This document shows, in pieces, positions 16,749 through 25,900 of a stretch of DNA of 64,000 bases. The stretch lies in NCBI RefSeq assembly GCF_004216575.1, contig NZ_SGWW01000001.1:682001-746000 (forward strand), given 5' to 3'. The DNA comes from Microcella putealis (GTDB taxonomy: Bacteria; Actinomycetota; Actinomycetes; Actinomycetales; Microbacteriaceae). The notes under the pieces were generated by a model. The model was not told the DNA's origin, searched no databases, and saw nothing but the letters and a program-made list of their open reading frames with translations. A program made the position numbers and the translations under genes. Each line of letters opens with the position of its first letter. Within the stretch, counting starts at the first letter, position 1.

Positions 16749-18311
16749 TCACGGATAGTGGTCGGGCAGGTCGTTCTCGTAGAGGATAACGCCCCGGTCA
16801 CCGGCCTTCGCGACCGCGGCCGCAACCGCCTGCTCGCGTCGGGCAACCGTCTCGGCGCCGGTGCCGAAGCCCCGAACGAGTGCCGCACGGTTCGTGCGCC
16901 CGACCGCGTACAGCACGCCACCGGCCTGCTTGATCGCCTCGCCAAACGCGCGATTGCGCTCGGCCTGCACGGGGCCCAGCTCGACCATGCCGGGGGTGAC
17001 CACGACGAGCGGGCCACCCGATTCGGCGGCGAGCGCCGCAGCACCCTCGAGCGCGCGGTGGGCGCCCACCGGGTTCGAGTTATAGGTGTCGTCGATGATG
17101 CGCGCACCGCTCGGAGCGGTCTGCACCTCGGCGCGGTGGGCCGAACCGGGCAGCTCGCCGAGGCGGCCCGCGATCGTGTCCACCGGAACACCCGAGGCGA
17201 GGGCAATGCCCGCCGCGACGGCCACGTTCACCGCGTGGCCCGTGCCCGAGACGGAAACCGGCACCGGCTGGGTCGCGCGCCCGATGCGGATCGTGCCGGC
17301 CACAGCATCCAGCACGACGTCGGCGTCGGCACCCGCGGTCGAGACCGTGACCACTGTCTTCCCCTGCGCGACGCACGCGTCGGCGTGTGCGGCGAGACGC
17401 GGGTCATCGATGGGAATCACGACCGTCTTCGCGTTCTCGGTGATCTGCGCCTTCTCTCGGAAGATCGCGTCGGTCGTGCGCATCCGCTCGAGGTGTGCCT
17501 CGCCGATGACGGTGATCGCGGCGATGTCGGGCGGGAACGCCTGGCACAGCTCGCGAATCTGCCCCTCACCCGCCATGCCCATCTCGGCCACGAAGATCTC
17601 GGTGCCCGGCACCAGCTTGTCGTTCACCGCGCGCGACAGGCCCAGGCGGTTATTGAAGGATGCGGGACTCGCCACGGTCGGATACGTCGCGCTCACCAGG
17701 TGCGCCACGTAATTCTTCGTGCTCGTCTTGCCGTACGAGCCGGTGATCGCGACGATGCGCGGCTTCACCTGCTGCAGGCGCTTCTGTGCCTGTACCACGT
17801 ACTTCTTGCTGAGCGCCTTCTCGATCGGCGCCATGATCGCGAGCGCCAGGTCGGTGAGCGGCGCGCTCGCGAGCAGCACGAGGGCCGGCGCGATGGCGGC
17901 CGCCTCCGCGAAGAGGGCCACCAGAATGATGACGGCGGCGACGTGCAGGGTGATCCACGCGACGGTGAGGCGCTTCATGCGCACGGTGAAGGCGAACTTC
18001 GCCGAGCGACCGCGCACGGGCAGGCCGAGCGGCGTGAAAGCCAGCGCGACGATCGCGACGATCGCCCAGTACGGCCCGAGCGGTGGCACGCCACTCGGCA
18101 CGGCGACAGCCGTGAAGGCGAGCGCGATGACGAGCAGCACGGCCGTGGCGGGCTCGCGCGTGACCCACAGCCACGCCATGCGGGTGACCCCACCCGGCAC
18201 GTAGTGGTCGCGCTGGGCAACGCGCAGCCAGCGGGCGGCGGTCGGCACCGCGGCGATGAGGCCGATGACGAGCGCCGCGAGCGTCGGCGGGTACGTCAGG
18301 AGGTCGATCAT
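16749..18311 (-). CDS. Membrane-anchored MurF-like Mur ligase
   Basis: 520 residues. About 165 N-terminal residues form four or five membrane helices (LAALVIGLIAAVPTAARW, AVLLVIALAFTAVAVPSG, WAIVAIVALAFTPLGL, LHVAAVIILVALFAEAAAI). The Mur ligase part follows: P-loop VAITGSYGKTSTKN, FNNRLGLSRAV, EMGMAGEGQIREL, and DDTYNSNPVGAHRALEG from the MurF C-terminal domain. Soluble MurF adds D-Ala-D-Ala to UDP-MurNAc-tripeptide; a membrane-bound relative would act near lipid-linked precursors. Its ATG overlaps the hydrolase stop, and the Ddl-like gene follows after 37 bases. Confidence 0.88.
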   Translation of the reverse strand: MIDLLTYPPTLAALVIGLIAAVPTAARWLRVAQRDHYVPGGVTRMAWLWVTREPATAVLLVIALAFTAVAVPSGVPPLGPYWAIVAIVALAFTPLGLPVRGRSAKFAFTVRMKRLTVAWITLHVAAVIILVALFAEAAAIAPALVLLASAPLTDLALAIMAPIEKALSKKYVVQAQKRLQQVKPRIVAITGSYGKTSTKNYVAHLVSATYPTVASPASFNNRLGLSRAVNDKLVPGTEIFVAEMGMAGEGQIRELCQAFPPDIAAITVIGEAHLERMRTTDAIFREKAQITENAKTVVIPIDDPRLAAHADACVAQGKTVVTVSTAGADADVVLDAVAGTIRIGRATQPVPVSVSGTGHAVNVAVAAGIALASGVPVDTIAGRLGELPGSAHRAEVQTAPSGARIIDDTYNSNPVGAHRALEGAAALAAESGGPLVVVTPGMVELGPVQAERNRAFGEAIKQAGGVLYAVGRTNRAALVRGFGTGAETVARREQAVAAAVAKAGDRGVILYENDLPDHYP

Positions 18312-19051
18312 GCGGGGCGGTCCTGTTCGTCGAGGAGGGTCAGCAGCTCTTCACGCACGGCGAGTTCGAGGTCGCCGGTCATCAAGTGTGCCGCACCGTC
18401 CACGACGCGAAAACGCGCGCCCGGGATGCGCTCAGAGGCCACGCGGCCCGCGTCGGTGGGCGCCGCCGTGTCGTTCTCGCCCCACACCATGCGCACGGGG
18501 CAGGAAATGGCCGCCAAGTCGTCGTCGTAGTTCTCGCTGACGGCCGTCACGAGCACGTCGCGCATGACGCCCTGGGCCGCCCGGTAGTCGGCGGAGCCGC
18601 GCTGACGTCGGAGCGCCTCCATGCGCTGATCGCTCAGAATGCCGCGGGCGTTCGCCCACTTCGCCACGCGAAAGCTCAGCGGTGGCGGCGCGGCCGCCGT
18701 GAGCCGCACGAGCGGGGCGCCCGTGATGACCATGCCGCGCACGAGCTCGGGGTGCCGGGCGGCGAGGCGCACGGCCACGCGGCCGCCGAACGAGTGCCCG
18801 ACGATCGTCACGGGAGCGTGCGGGGCGATCGCCTCCGCGACGAGCTCGGCGTACTGCTCGGTGCTCCAGGCGGTGTCGGGTGCGGGCGCCGGCCCGAATC
18901 CGGGCAAGTGGATGCTCACCGCATCGAGCCCCGACAGCACCGTCTCGAAATCGGTTCCGTCGCGCCCCCAGCCGTGCAGGGCGACGACCCGAGGGGGGAT
19001 GGATCCGTGCTTCTCGGCCAGGACGCGGCCGCCGGCGAGAGTTGTGATCAC
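18308..19051 (-). CDS. Alpha/beta hydrolase
   Basis: 247 residues from GTG. Oxyanion-hole motif ALHGWGRDG, nucleophile elbow IVGHSFGGRVAVRLA, acid in MVWGENDTAAP and His in DGAAHLM complete the catalytic triad. Translationally coupled (ATGA) to the MurF-like gene, so it probably works on the same wall-related pathway, for example hydrolysing or transferring an acyl or peptide group. Substrate unknown. Confidence 0.88.
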   Translation of the reverse strand: MITTLAGGRVLAEKHGSIPPRVVALHGWGRDGTDFETVLSGLDAVSIHLPGFGPAPAPDTAWSTEQYAELVAEAIAPHAPVTIVGHSFGGRVAVRLAARHPELVRGMVITGAPLVRLTAAAPPPLSFRVAKWANARGILSDQRMEALRRQRGSADYRAAQGVMRDVLVTAVSENYDDDLAAISCPVRMVWGENDTAAPTDAGRVASERIPGARFRVVDGAAHLMTGDLELAVREELLTLLDEQDRPA

Positions 19052-19102
19052 TCCCCAACCCTAACGCGGGCTGTGCCCCGTCTGAGGGCCAAGCGCCGTC
19101 GT

Positions 19103-20182
19103 CTACTCGCCCTGGGGTTCGTCGCTGTCGGTCGCGAGGTGCGGCGCGAGTTCGCGCGGGTCGAGGGTGCCGTCGAGCACCTGGGCGACCTGCGAAACGA
19201 TCGGCATCGAGACCCCGCGCTGGGCGGCAAGCTCAAGGATCGGCCCGACCGAGGCGAGGCCCTCGGCCGTCTGGTTCATCTGAGCGATGACCTCGGTGAA
19301 GGCGTAGCCCTGGCCGAGCAATCGCCCGGCCGTGTTGTTGCGCGACAGCGGCGACTCACAGGTGGCAATGAGGTCGCCGAGGCCGGCGAGCCCGCTCATC
19401 GTCTCGGGCCGCGCGCCGAAGGCGACCGCGAAGTGGGTGAGCTCGACGAGCCCCCGGGTGATGATCGACGCCTTGGTGTTCTCGCCGTAGCCGACCCCGT
19501 CGGCGATACCCACGGCGACGGCGATGAGGTTCTTCAGCACGCCCCCGAACTCGGTGCCGATGACGTCAGAGTTCACGAACGACTTGAAGTAGTCGTTGCT
19601 CGCGGCGGCGGCCACGTGCCGTGCGGTGTCGGGGTCGATGCTCGAGACGACGGCTGCGGTGGGCTCACGCTTCGCGATCTCGAGGGCGAGGTTGGGGCCG
19701 CTGACGACGGCGATGCGCCCCTCGTCGATGCCCAGCTCGGTGCGAATTACCTCGCTCATGCGCAGCCCCGTGCCGCGCTCGACGCCCTTCATGAGGCTCA
19801 CAACCGGAACGCCCGCCGGCACGATGTCGCGAATCGAGTGCAGGTTCGAGCGCAGCGTCTGGCTCGGCACTGAGAGGTACACCTGGTCGGCACCGTCGAG
19901 CACCTTCTCGAGTGAGTCGTGGGCGCGGAGGGTGCGCGGCAGGTTGATGCCCGGCAGGTAGTCGCTGTTGCGGTGCGACTCGGTGATCTCGTGGGCGACC
20001 TCGCGGCGCCTCGCCCACAGCATCACGTCAGAGCCACCGTCGGCGAGCACCTTCGCGAAGGTGGTGCCCCACGAGCCCGCGCCGAGCACCGCGATGCGGT
20101 GGGCGCTGTCGTCGAGGCCGGGGATCGGCACGCGGATCGCCTCGGTCAGGGTCGGATGCTCGTCGCGCGACGAGCCTGTCAC
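19103..20182 (-). CDS. gpsA: NAD(P)H-dependent glycerol-3-phosphate dehydrogenase
   Basis: 359 residues if started at GTG 20182, two bases after the plsC stop; a TTG at 20194 is possible. Makes sn-glycerol-3-phosphate for phospholipid synthesis. Rossmann motif AVLGAGSWGTTFAKVLADGG; catalytic region GGVLKNLIAVAVGIADG, GYGENTKASIITRG and LAGLGDLIATC. The placement next to plsC puts two consecutive steps of phosphatidic acid synthesis together. Confidence 0.96.
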   Translation of the reverse strand: MTGSSRDEHPTLTEAIRVPIPGLDDSAHRIAVLGAGSWGTTFAKVLADGGSDVMLWARRREVAHEITESHRNSDYLPGINLPRTLRAHDSLEKVLDGADQVYLSVPSQTLRSNLHSIRDIVPAGVPVVSLMKGVERGTGLRMSEVIRTELGIDEGRIAVVSGPNLALEIAKREPTAAVVSSIDPDTARHVAAAASNDYFKSFVNSDVIGTEFGGVLKNLIAVAVGIADGVGYGENTKASIITRGLVELTHFAVAFGARPETMSGLAGLGDLIATCESPLSRNNTAGRLLGQGYAFTEVIAQMNQTAEGLASVGPILELAAQRGVSMPIVSQVAQVLDGTLDPRELAPHLATDSDEPQGE

Positions 20183-20183
20183 A

Positions 20184-20954
20184 TCAGTGCTCAAAACGCC
20201 CCGTTTCGGCTTGGCCGTGCTTCGACGGATCCCACCGGTCGGCAGGAGGCTCCTCACCGCGCAGATCGCCGAGGAGCGCCGCGATGGCGTCCATGAGACG
20301 CGCGGTTCCCTCAGACAGCACCGCAGCATCCAGGGGGCGACCGGCGAGGTCGCTCAAGTCGATCGGGTCACCGATCTTGCAGACGATGCGTTTGCGCGGG
20401 AAGACGCTGAGCTTCTTCGAGTAGCGCCCCATCACGTGCTGGGTTCCCCAGTGCGCCGCGGGGATCAGCGGCACACCGGCGGTGAGGGCCATGCGCACGG
20501 CGCCCGACTTGCCGCGCATGGGCCACAGCTCGGGGTCACGCGTCAGCGTGCCCTCGGGGTAGATGATGACGGCAAGCTCATTGTCGACGAGCAGCTGGGC
20601 GGCCTTCAGCGGCGCGTCGGAGCGGCCGCGACCCTCGCGCTCGACGGGAATCTGGCCGGATGCGCGCAGCACCGCTCCGAGGAATTTGTTACGGAACAGG
20701 CTCGCCTTCGCCAAGAACCGCGGCACCCGCTTCAGCTTCCAGACGAAGCGACCCATGATCACCGGGTCGATCTCGCTGTAGTGGTTCGGCGACAGGATGA
20801 ACGCCCCGCGCTTCGGCAGCTTGTGCCCGTCGATCACGTCGTAGCGCGCGATGACGGTAAGCGGCGGAATGAGGATGGCGGCGATCAGCCACCAGAGGGG
20901 CGTGCGCTCAGGGCCGCGGCGTCGGCGGGTGAGCGGGGTGGGTGCGGACGTCAC
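20184..20954 (-). CDS. plsC: 1-acylglycerol-3-phosphate O-acyltransferase (PlsC family)
   Basis: 256 residues from GTG 20954. One N-terminal membrane helix (WWLIAAILIPPLTVIARY). Acyltransferase motif I is NHYSEIDP (NHx4D type), motif III VIIYPEGTLTRD, and motif IV begins VPLIPAAHWG. Acylates lysophosphatidic acid at the membrane. Lies 85 bases downstream of murA and immediately upstream of gpsA. Confidence 0.93.
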   Translation of the reverse strand: MTSAPTPLTRRRRGPERTPLWWLIAAILIPPLTVIARYDVIDGHKLPKRGAFILSPNHYSEIDPVIMGRFVWKLKRVPRFLAKASLFRNKFLGAVLRASGQIPVEREGRGRSDAPLKAAQLLVDNELAVIIYPEGTLTRDPELWPMRGKSGAVRMALTAGVPLIPAAHWGTQHVMGRYSKKLSVFPRKRIVCKIGDPIDLSDLAGRPLDAAVLSEGTARLMDAIAALLGDLRGEEPPADRWDPSKHGQAETGRFEH

Positions 20955-21039
20955 GGCGTACAGGCTAGACCCGAACGCATGCCGGGCGGGCGATGGCTCC
21001 CCGCGCATCCGAATCGATCTGCGGATGCGCGGGGCGCGA

Positions 21040-22416
21040 TCACGCGCTCGGCGCGACGACCTCGTATTCGGCCCCCAGCTGCGCCAGCTTGTCGAGGAAG
21101 AGCTCGTAGCCGCGCGCGATGATGCCCACGTTCGAGATCGTGGAGCTTCCGTCGGCGGCGAGCGCCGCAATGAGGTGGCTGAAGCCGCCCCGCAGGTCGG
21201 GAACCCGCACGTCGGCGGCGTGCAGCGGAGTCGGGCCAGTCACGACTGCGGCCTGCTCGAGCTTGCGGCGCGGCACGCGGCGGGTGATCGACGCGATGCC
21301 GTCCTTGTGCACGACGATGTGGGCGCCCATCTCGTTGAGCGCGTCGGTGAAGCCGAAACGGTTCTCGTACACCGTCTCGTGCACGACCGACACGCCGTCG
21401 GCCTGCGTCAGCGCGACCACCATCGGCTGCTGCCAATCGGTCATGAAGCCGGGGTGCACATCCGTCTCGATCTGCACGGGCGCGAGGGGCCCACCGGGGT
21501 GCCAGAAGCGGATGCCGTCCTCCAGCACATCGAACTCGCCCCCGACCTTGCGGTAGACGTTCAAGAACGTCATCAGCTCTTGCTGCTCGGCGCCGCCGAC
21601 GGTGATGTCACCGCCGGTCGCGAGAGCGGCTGCGGCCCAGCTCGCGGCCTCATTGCGGTCAAAGATCGCGGTGTGCAGGTAGCCGCGCAGCTTCTCGACG
21701 CCCTCGATCACGATGACGCGGTTCGGCTCGACCGAGATGATCGCGCCCATCTTCTGCAGAATCGCGATGAGGTCCATGATCTCGGGCTCGATCGCGGCGT
21801 TCTTCAGCTCGGTCGTGCCGCGCGCCCGCACCGCCGACAGCAGCACCTGCTCGGTCGCGCCGACGCTCGGGAAGGGCAATTCGATGTGCGCGCCCGTGAG
21901 TCCGTTGGGGGCGGTGAGGTGGATGCCGTCGTCGAGCTTCTCGACCGTCGCGCCCAGGGCGCGCAGCGCGTCGAGGTGGAAGTCGATCGGCCGGTCGCCG
22001 ATCTTGCAGCCGCCGAGGTCGGGAATGAAGGCCTCGCCCAGCTGGTGCAGCAGCGGCCCGCAGAACAGGATCGGGATGCGGCTGGAGCCGGCGTGCGCGT
22101 TGATCTCGGCGAAGTGCGCACTCACGACGTTGGTCGGGTCGAGCTGCAGAACGCCCGGCTCGGAGGCGTCGACGCGCACACCGTGCGCTTCGAGCAGACC
22201 CTTGACGACGTGCACGTCGCTGATCTCGGGAACACCCTTCAGCGTGCTGGGGCTGTCGCCCAGCAGCGCGGCGACCATCGCCTTGGTGACGAGGTTCTTC
22301 GCGCCGCGCACTTCGATGCGGCCGCGCAGCGGCTTTCCGCCGTGGATGCGCAACGTATCGCTCGTGAGCCCGACGCGGGCGGCCGACTTCTGGGAGTCCT
22401 GATCGAGGGAGGTCAT
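21040..22416 (-). CDS. murA: UDP-N-acetylglucosamine 1-carboxyvinyltransferase
   Basis: 458 residues. First committed step of peptidoglycan synthesis, adding enolpyruvate from PEP to UDP-GlcNAc. Substrate-binding RGAKNLVTKAMVAAL with the conserved Lys-Asn; catalytic loop DLGGCKIGDRPIDFH keeps the Cys that fosfomycin alkylates, so the enzyme should be fosfomycin-sensitive by this criterion. C-terminal LRGGFSHLIAALAADG is typical. Follows leuD by 22 bases. Confidence 0.97.
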   Translation of the reverse strand: MTSLDQDSQKSAARVGLTSDTLRIHGGKPLRGRIEVRGAKNLVTKAMVAALLGDSPSTLKGVPEISDVHVVKGLLEAHGVRVDASEPGVLQLDPTNVVSAHFAEINAHAGSSRIPILFCGPLLHQLGEAFIPDLGGCKIGDRPIDFHLDALRALGATVEKLDDGIHLTAPNGLTGAHIELPFPSVGATEQVLLSAVRARGTTELKNAAIEPEIMDLIAILQKMGAIISVEPNRVIVIEGVEKLRGYLHTAIFDRNEAASWAAAALATGGDITVGGAEQQELMTFLNVYRKVGGEFDVLEDGIRFWHPGGPLAPVQIETDVHPGFMTDWQQPMVVALTQADGVSVVHETVYENRFGFTDALNEMGAHIVVHKDGIASITRRVPRRKLEQAAVVTGPTPLHAADVRVPDLRGGFSHLIAALAADGSSTISNVGIIARGYELFLDKLAQLGAEYEVVAPSA

Positions 22417-22438
22417 GCAGCTCGTTTCTGGCCCGGGG

Positions 22439-23035
22439 TTACCGGGCGGGAAGGGTGGTCGGGCGCCAGGCTTCGCGGCGCCCTTCGAAGTCGGTGATCG
22501 CCTGCTCGTCGCGAAGGGTCAGCCCGATGTCATCGAGCCCCTCCAGCAAGCGCCACCGGGTGTAGTCATCAATCTCGAACTCGACGGTCACATTCCCGAC
22601 CGTGACGGTGCGGGCAACCAGGTCGACCGTCGCCTCCATGCCGGGCTCGGCCTCCAGCGCTTGCCACAGCCGCTCGACGGTCTCTTCGTCAACGACACCG
22701 GTCAACAGGCCCTGTTTGCCCGCGTTGCCGCGAAAGATGTCGGCGAACTTGGGGCTGATGACCGCGCGGAACCCGAAGTCACGCAGCGCCCACACCGCGT
22801 GTTCGCGACTCGAGCCGGTGCCGAAGTCGGAACCGGCAATGAGGATGCGCGGGTTCTGGTACGCAGGCTGGTTCAGGATGAAATCCGGGTCTTGTCGCCA
22901 GGACGAGAACAGCCCGTCGTCGTAGCCCGTCTTCGTGACCCGCTTCAGGTACACGGCGGGGATGATCTGGTCGGTGTCGACGTTGGAGCGCCGAAACGGC
23001 ACGGCGACGCCGGTGACCTGCGTGATCTTCTCCAT
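22439..23035 (-). CDS. leuD: 3-isopropylmalate dehydratase small subunit
   Basis: 198 residues. Motifs [33 protein letters not shown] and [18 protein letters not shown] identify LeuD, the swivel-domain partner of LeuC in isopropylmalate isomerisation for leucine synthesis. Its ATG shares a base with the leuC stop (TAATG), ensuring coupled, near-equal synthesis. Confidence 0.98.
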   Translation of the reverse strand: MEKITQVTGVAVPFRRSNVDTDQIIPAVYLKRVTKTGYDDGLFSSWRQDPDFILNQPAYQNPRILIAGSDFGTGSSREHAVWALRDFGFRAVISPKFADIFRGNAGKQGLLTGVVDEETVERLWQALEAEPGMEATVDLVARTVTVGNVTVEFEIDDYTRWRLLEGLDDIGLTLRDEQAITDFEGRREAWRPTTLPAR

Positions 23036-24495
23036 TACGCGCTCACTCCCTCGATGCCGGTGTAGGCCGGGTCGACCTCGATGCCCATGGCGATGAGGTC
23101 GGCGGGGCTCGACAGCGTGCCGCGAATGGCGGTCGCGGCGGCGACCAGCGGCGACACGAGGTGCGTGCGCCCGCCCTTGCCCTGGCGGCCCTCGAAATTG
23201 CGGTTGCTGGTCGAGGCGCAACGTTCGCCCGGCGCCAGCTGGTCGGGATTCATGCCGAGGCACATCGAGCAGCCGGCGAAGCGCCACTCGGCGCCGAACT
23301 CTTCGATGATCTGGTGCAGGCCCTCGGCCTCGGCCTCGAGGCGCACGCGCGCCGAGCCCGGCACGACCATGACGCGCACGCCGTCGGCCTTCTTCTGGCC
23401 CTTGATGATTGAGGCGAACGCGCGCAGGTCGTCGAGGCGGCTGTTCGTGCACGACCCCATGAAAACCGCATCGACCGCGATCTCCTTCATGGGCGTGCCC
23501 GCCGGGAGGTCCATGTATTCGAGCGCACGCTCGGCAGCGGCACGCTCATTGGCATCGATGATCGTTGTGGGGTCTGGCACGGTCTGGCTGAGCGAGACGC
23601 CCTGGCCGGGGTTCGTGCCCCAGGTGACGAACGGCTCGAGCTCGTTCGCGTCGAGGAATACCTCGGCGTCGAAGACGGCGTCATCGTCGGTCTTCAGCGT
23701 CTCCCAGTGGGCGACGGCGGCATCCCAGTCGGCGCCGGTCGGCGCGTGCGGGCGCCCGTTCAGGTAGGCATAGGTCGTCTCATCGGGGGCGACCATGCCG
23801 GCCCGCGCACCCGCCTCGATCGACATGTTGCAGATCGTCATGCGGCCATCCATCGAGAGCGATCGGATGGCGCTGCCGCGGTATTCGAGCACGTAGCCCT
23901 GGCCGCCACCGGTGCCGATCTTGGCGATGACCGCGAGGATGATGTCTTTGGCGGTGACGCCCGGCTTCAGCTCACCCTCGACCGTGATCGCCATTGTTTT
24001 GAACGGCTTCAGCGGCAGCGTCTGTGTGGCGAGCACGTGCTCGACCTCGCTCGTGCCGATACCCATCGCGAGGGCGCCGAACGCGCCGTGCGTCGAGGTG
24101 TGCGAGTCGCCGCACACCACGGTGATGCCCGGCATGGTGAGGCCGAGCTGCGGGCCGACGACGTGCACGATGCCCTGCTCGACGTCGCCCAGCGAGTGCA
24201 GGCGAATGCCGAACTCTGCGGCGTTCTTCCGCAGCGTCTCGATCTGGATGCGGCTGGTCGGCTCGGCGATCGGCTTGTGGATCTCGAGGGTCGGAGTGTT
24301 GTGGTCTTCCGTCGCGATCGTCAGATCGGGGCGACGGACGGGGCGACCGGCCATGCGCAAGCCGTCGAAGGCCTGGGGGCTCGTGACCTCGTGAACGAGG
24401 TGCAGGTCGATGTACAGCAGGTCGGGCTCGCCGTTCTCACCCTTGGCGACGAGGTGCGATTCCCAGACCTTCTCGGCGAGAGTCTTTCCGCTCAT
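23035..24495 (-). CDS. leuC: 3-isopropylmalate dehydratase large subunit
   Basis: 486 residues. Aconitase-type protein with its [4Fe-4S] cluster ligands: [13 protein letters not shown] and [15 protein letters not shown]. Also [18 protein letters not shown] and [16 protein letters not shown]. Preceded by a 160-base leader with a Leu-codon peptide and competing hairpins, so transcription into leuCD is probably set by charged tRNA-Leu. AGAAGGA lies about 12 bases before the ATG. Confidence 0.98.
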   Translation of the reverse strand: MSGKTLAEKVWESHLVAKGENGEPDLLYIDLHLVHEVTSPQAFDGLRMAGRPVRRPDLTIATEDHNTPTLEIHKPIAEPTSRIQIETLRKNAAEFGIRLHSLGDVEQGIVHVVGPQLGLTMPGITVVCGDSHTSTHGAFGALAMGIGTSEVEHVLATQTLPLKPFKTMAITVEGELKPGVTAKDIILAVIAKIGTGGGQGYVLEYRGSAIRSLSMDGRMTICNMSIEAGARAGMVAPDETTYAYLNGRPHAPTGADWDAAVAHWETLKTDDDAVFDAEVFLDANELEPFVTWGTNPGQGVSLSQTVPDPTTIIDANERAAAERALEYMDLPAGTPMKEIAVDAVFMGSCTNSRLDDLRAFASIIKGQKKADGVRVMVVPGSARVRLEAEAEGLHQIIEEFGAEWRFAGCSMCLGMNPDQLAPGERCASTSNRNFEGRQGKGGRTHLVSPLVAAATAIRGTLSSPADLIAMGIEVDPAYTGIEGVSA

Positions 24496-24554
24496 GCGTT
24501 TTCGGTTCCTTCTGCGTAGTGACGTATCGGCCGACTGTCGGTCATCGACGGACT

Positions 24555-24601
24555 CCGCGACGAGGGAGGCCGGTGCGTGACTAGGCCTCGTCGCGGCGAC
24601 G
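24555..24601 (-). promoter_or_regulatory. leuCD attenuator hairpins
   Basis: CCGCGACGAGG (24565-24555 region) pairs exactly with CCTCGTCGCGG (24586-24596): an 11-bp stem with a 20-base loop just after the leader-peptide stop. A second hairpin, CGTCGC/GCGACG at 24589-24601, uses the same strand and excludes the first. The Leu codons of the leader overlap the upstream arm region, so a ribosome stalled there would change the choice. No long U-run follows the stem. Confidence 0.65.
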
Positions 24602-24628
24602 AAGGAGAAGGAGCCGGTCGAGTTGCAC
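24581..24628 (-). CDS. leuL: Leucine leader peptide (attenuator)
   Basis: 15-codon frame [15 protein letters not shown] from GTG 24628 to TAG 24581; Leu codons at positions 3 and 6-9 are CTC, CTC, CTT, CTC, CTT. It ends 85 bases before leuC. No Shine-Dalgarno precedes the GTG, but a TATCGT -10 hexamer lies six bases upstream, so the transcript probably starts at the GTG and is translated leaderless, as is frequent in actinobacteria. Confidence 0.75.
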   Translation of the reverse strand: MQLDRLLLLRRRDEA

Positions 24629-24634
24629 GGGTCG

Positions 24635-24640
24635 ACGATA
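24635..24640 (-). promoter_or_regulatory. Likely -10 of the leuCD leader transcript
   Basis: TATCGT (TANNNT type) on the minus strand, six bases upstream of the leader GTG. No good -35 hexamer is visible 17-18 bases further upstream. The spacing fits a transcript beginning on the start codon itself. Confidence 0.5.
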
Positions 24641-24674
24641 TCACTCGCGGCTTAGCCGGTTTTCGGTGCGGACG

Positions 24675-25175
24675 TCAGCGACGGTCGACGCGGATGACGT
24701 AATCGCCGAGCTCGATGGATGCGCCAACAGGCACCCCCGCGCGGCGACCGGGGGCGACATCGGTGGCGTCCTCCCCCACGACAACCCAGACGCCGTTCGT
24801 CGAGTCGAGGTCGTGCACCCACAGTCCCGACCCGTCGAGCTCGATGAGTGCGTGGGTCTTCGACACCGACTTTGTGGTGTCGGCGACGGCGAGCGGGCGG
24901 GCGTTCGGCCAGTGTGTCGGCGCCTCCGGGTTGCGCCCGATGACGACGGCGCCGGTCACCGTCTCGGCCGACCCATCGGGCAGGGTCAGCACCCACTGCT
25001 GTTCTGCTGCTGGCGCCTCGACGGGCATGCCAGGAACGGTCGGCACGAAGACAACGTCGGGCTTCTCGGCGCGCGGCCGCTCGGTGCGGGCCGGGGTGCG
25101 GAAGGTGCCCGAGTCGACCATGCCGGGCGGCAGCCCAATGAAGCCGTCGTCCTCGTCGTCACCCACGATGCGCAC
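24675..25175 (-). CDS. FHA domain protein at the end of the T7SS operon
   Basis: 166 residues from GTG 25175; the GTG at 25166 has better spacing from GGGGGAGGG. The first 55 residues are acidic and Pro-rich, the rest is a forkhead-associated domain: VVIGRNPEAP, KSVSKTHALIELDG and VHDLDSTNGVWV with the phosphothreonine-binding Arg, Ser, His and Asn. It presumably reads phosphothreonines made by the Ser/Thr kinase of this locus. 59 bases after the preceding gene. Confidence 0.88.
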   Translation of the reverse strand: MRIVGDDEDDGFIGLPPGMVDSGTFRTPARTERPRAEKPDVVFVPTVPGMPVEAPAAEQQWVLTLPDGSAETVTGAVVIGRNPEAPTHWPNARPLAVADTTKSVSKTHALIELDGSGLWVHDLDSTNGVWVVVGEDATDVAPGRRAGVPVGASIELGDYVIRVDRR

Positions 25176-25234
25176 CCCTCCCCCAGCTGTCGGCCAGGGC
25201 CGATGCTAGTGGACGGCACCGCCGCGGGGTCAGG

Positions 25235-25900
25235 TCAGCCGTGACCCTCGGCGGACTGCCAGTAGCTCGCGCGCAGGATCGCGTCGAAGAACTGCAGCAT
25301 CGCCTCCTGCAGCTGCGCGAAGGGGGTGGAGACGCTCACGAGCACGACGCGCTTACGGGCGGGAACCGGTAGCCAGTAGTCGGCGACAAGCGTCTCGATT
25401 GTGCCGCGGTCGCTGTCGGCGCCCGCCTCAACGACGCGGATGCGGTGCTCACGAATCGCGGGAGCGCCCGCCGCGTCGACACGCGTGCGGTCCGCATCGG
25501 AGCCCTCGCGTGCATCCAACCCCTGCTCAAGCACGTCGAGTACGGCCTCGGCGCGCGTGCCGATCGCGGGGACGAGGTCGAGGTCGGGCAGGTACACGGC
25601 GATCGTGATCGGCAGCGGCACCGTCTCGACGATCTGGATGGCAATGAGGAGCTGCTGCCCTCCGCCGGTGATGGCCTCGTCGATCGCGAGACCGAAGTCC
25701 CGGACGAGGCGCGCGCGCAACGCCGCCCGATCGTCCTGCGTGCCCACGCGGTGACGCACGAGGCGCTTCGCGGAGGCGAGCGCCGCATCCCGATCGCGCA
25801 GCGACACGGCCCACCAGTCGCCCGGCAGTCGAAAGCGCAGCGTCGGGAGGGCGAAGGTCTCGGGTTGTGGGGTGGTGACGCCTGCTGTGGCGGAGATCAC
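25235..25900 (-). CDS. Unknown T7SS-operon protein, paralogue 1 of 3
   Basis: 221 residues, no signal peptide or membrane helix. Pattern: RFRLPGDWWAV at the start, then a helical DDRAALRARLVRDFGLAIDEA, then LLIAIQIVETVPLPITIAVYLP. The same order recurs in the gene at 28.9-29.5 kb (LLPPGWVRM, then helix, then LPIPVSIATFSVPP), and more weakly in that at 28.3-28.9 kb. This suggests a family amplified inside the locus, possibly substrate-specific chaperones (EspG-like role), which is inference. Start overlaps the lipoprotein stop. Confidence 0.7.
   Translation of the reverse strand: MISATAGVTTPQPETFALPTLRFRLPGDWWAVSLRDRDAALASAKRLVRHRVGTQDDRAALRARLVRDFGLAIDEAITGGGQQLLIAIQIVETVPLPITIAVYLPDLDLVPAIGTRAEAVLDVLEQGLDAREGSDADRTRVDAAGAPAIREHRIRVVEAGADSDRGTIETLVADYWLPVPARKRVVLVSVSTPFAQLQEAMLQFFDAILRASYWQSAEGHG

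Noticed and set aside
16710..18530. A 606-codon open frame on the plus strand
   Set aside because: It is antisense to the MurF-like gene and its neighbours and reads as Arg/His/Asp-rich low-complexity sequence with no domain, the usual shadow of a GC-rich gene. Similar long antisense frames at 1044-2402, 3639-4865, 11732-12967, 20851-22497 and 26814-28109 were rejected for the same reason.
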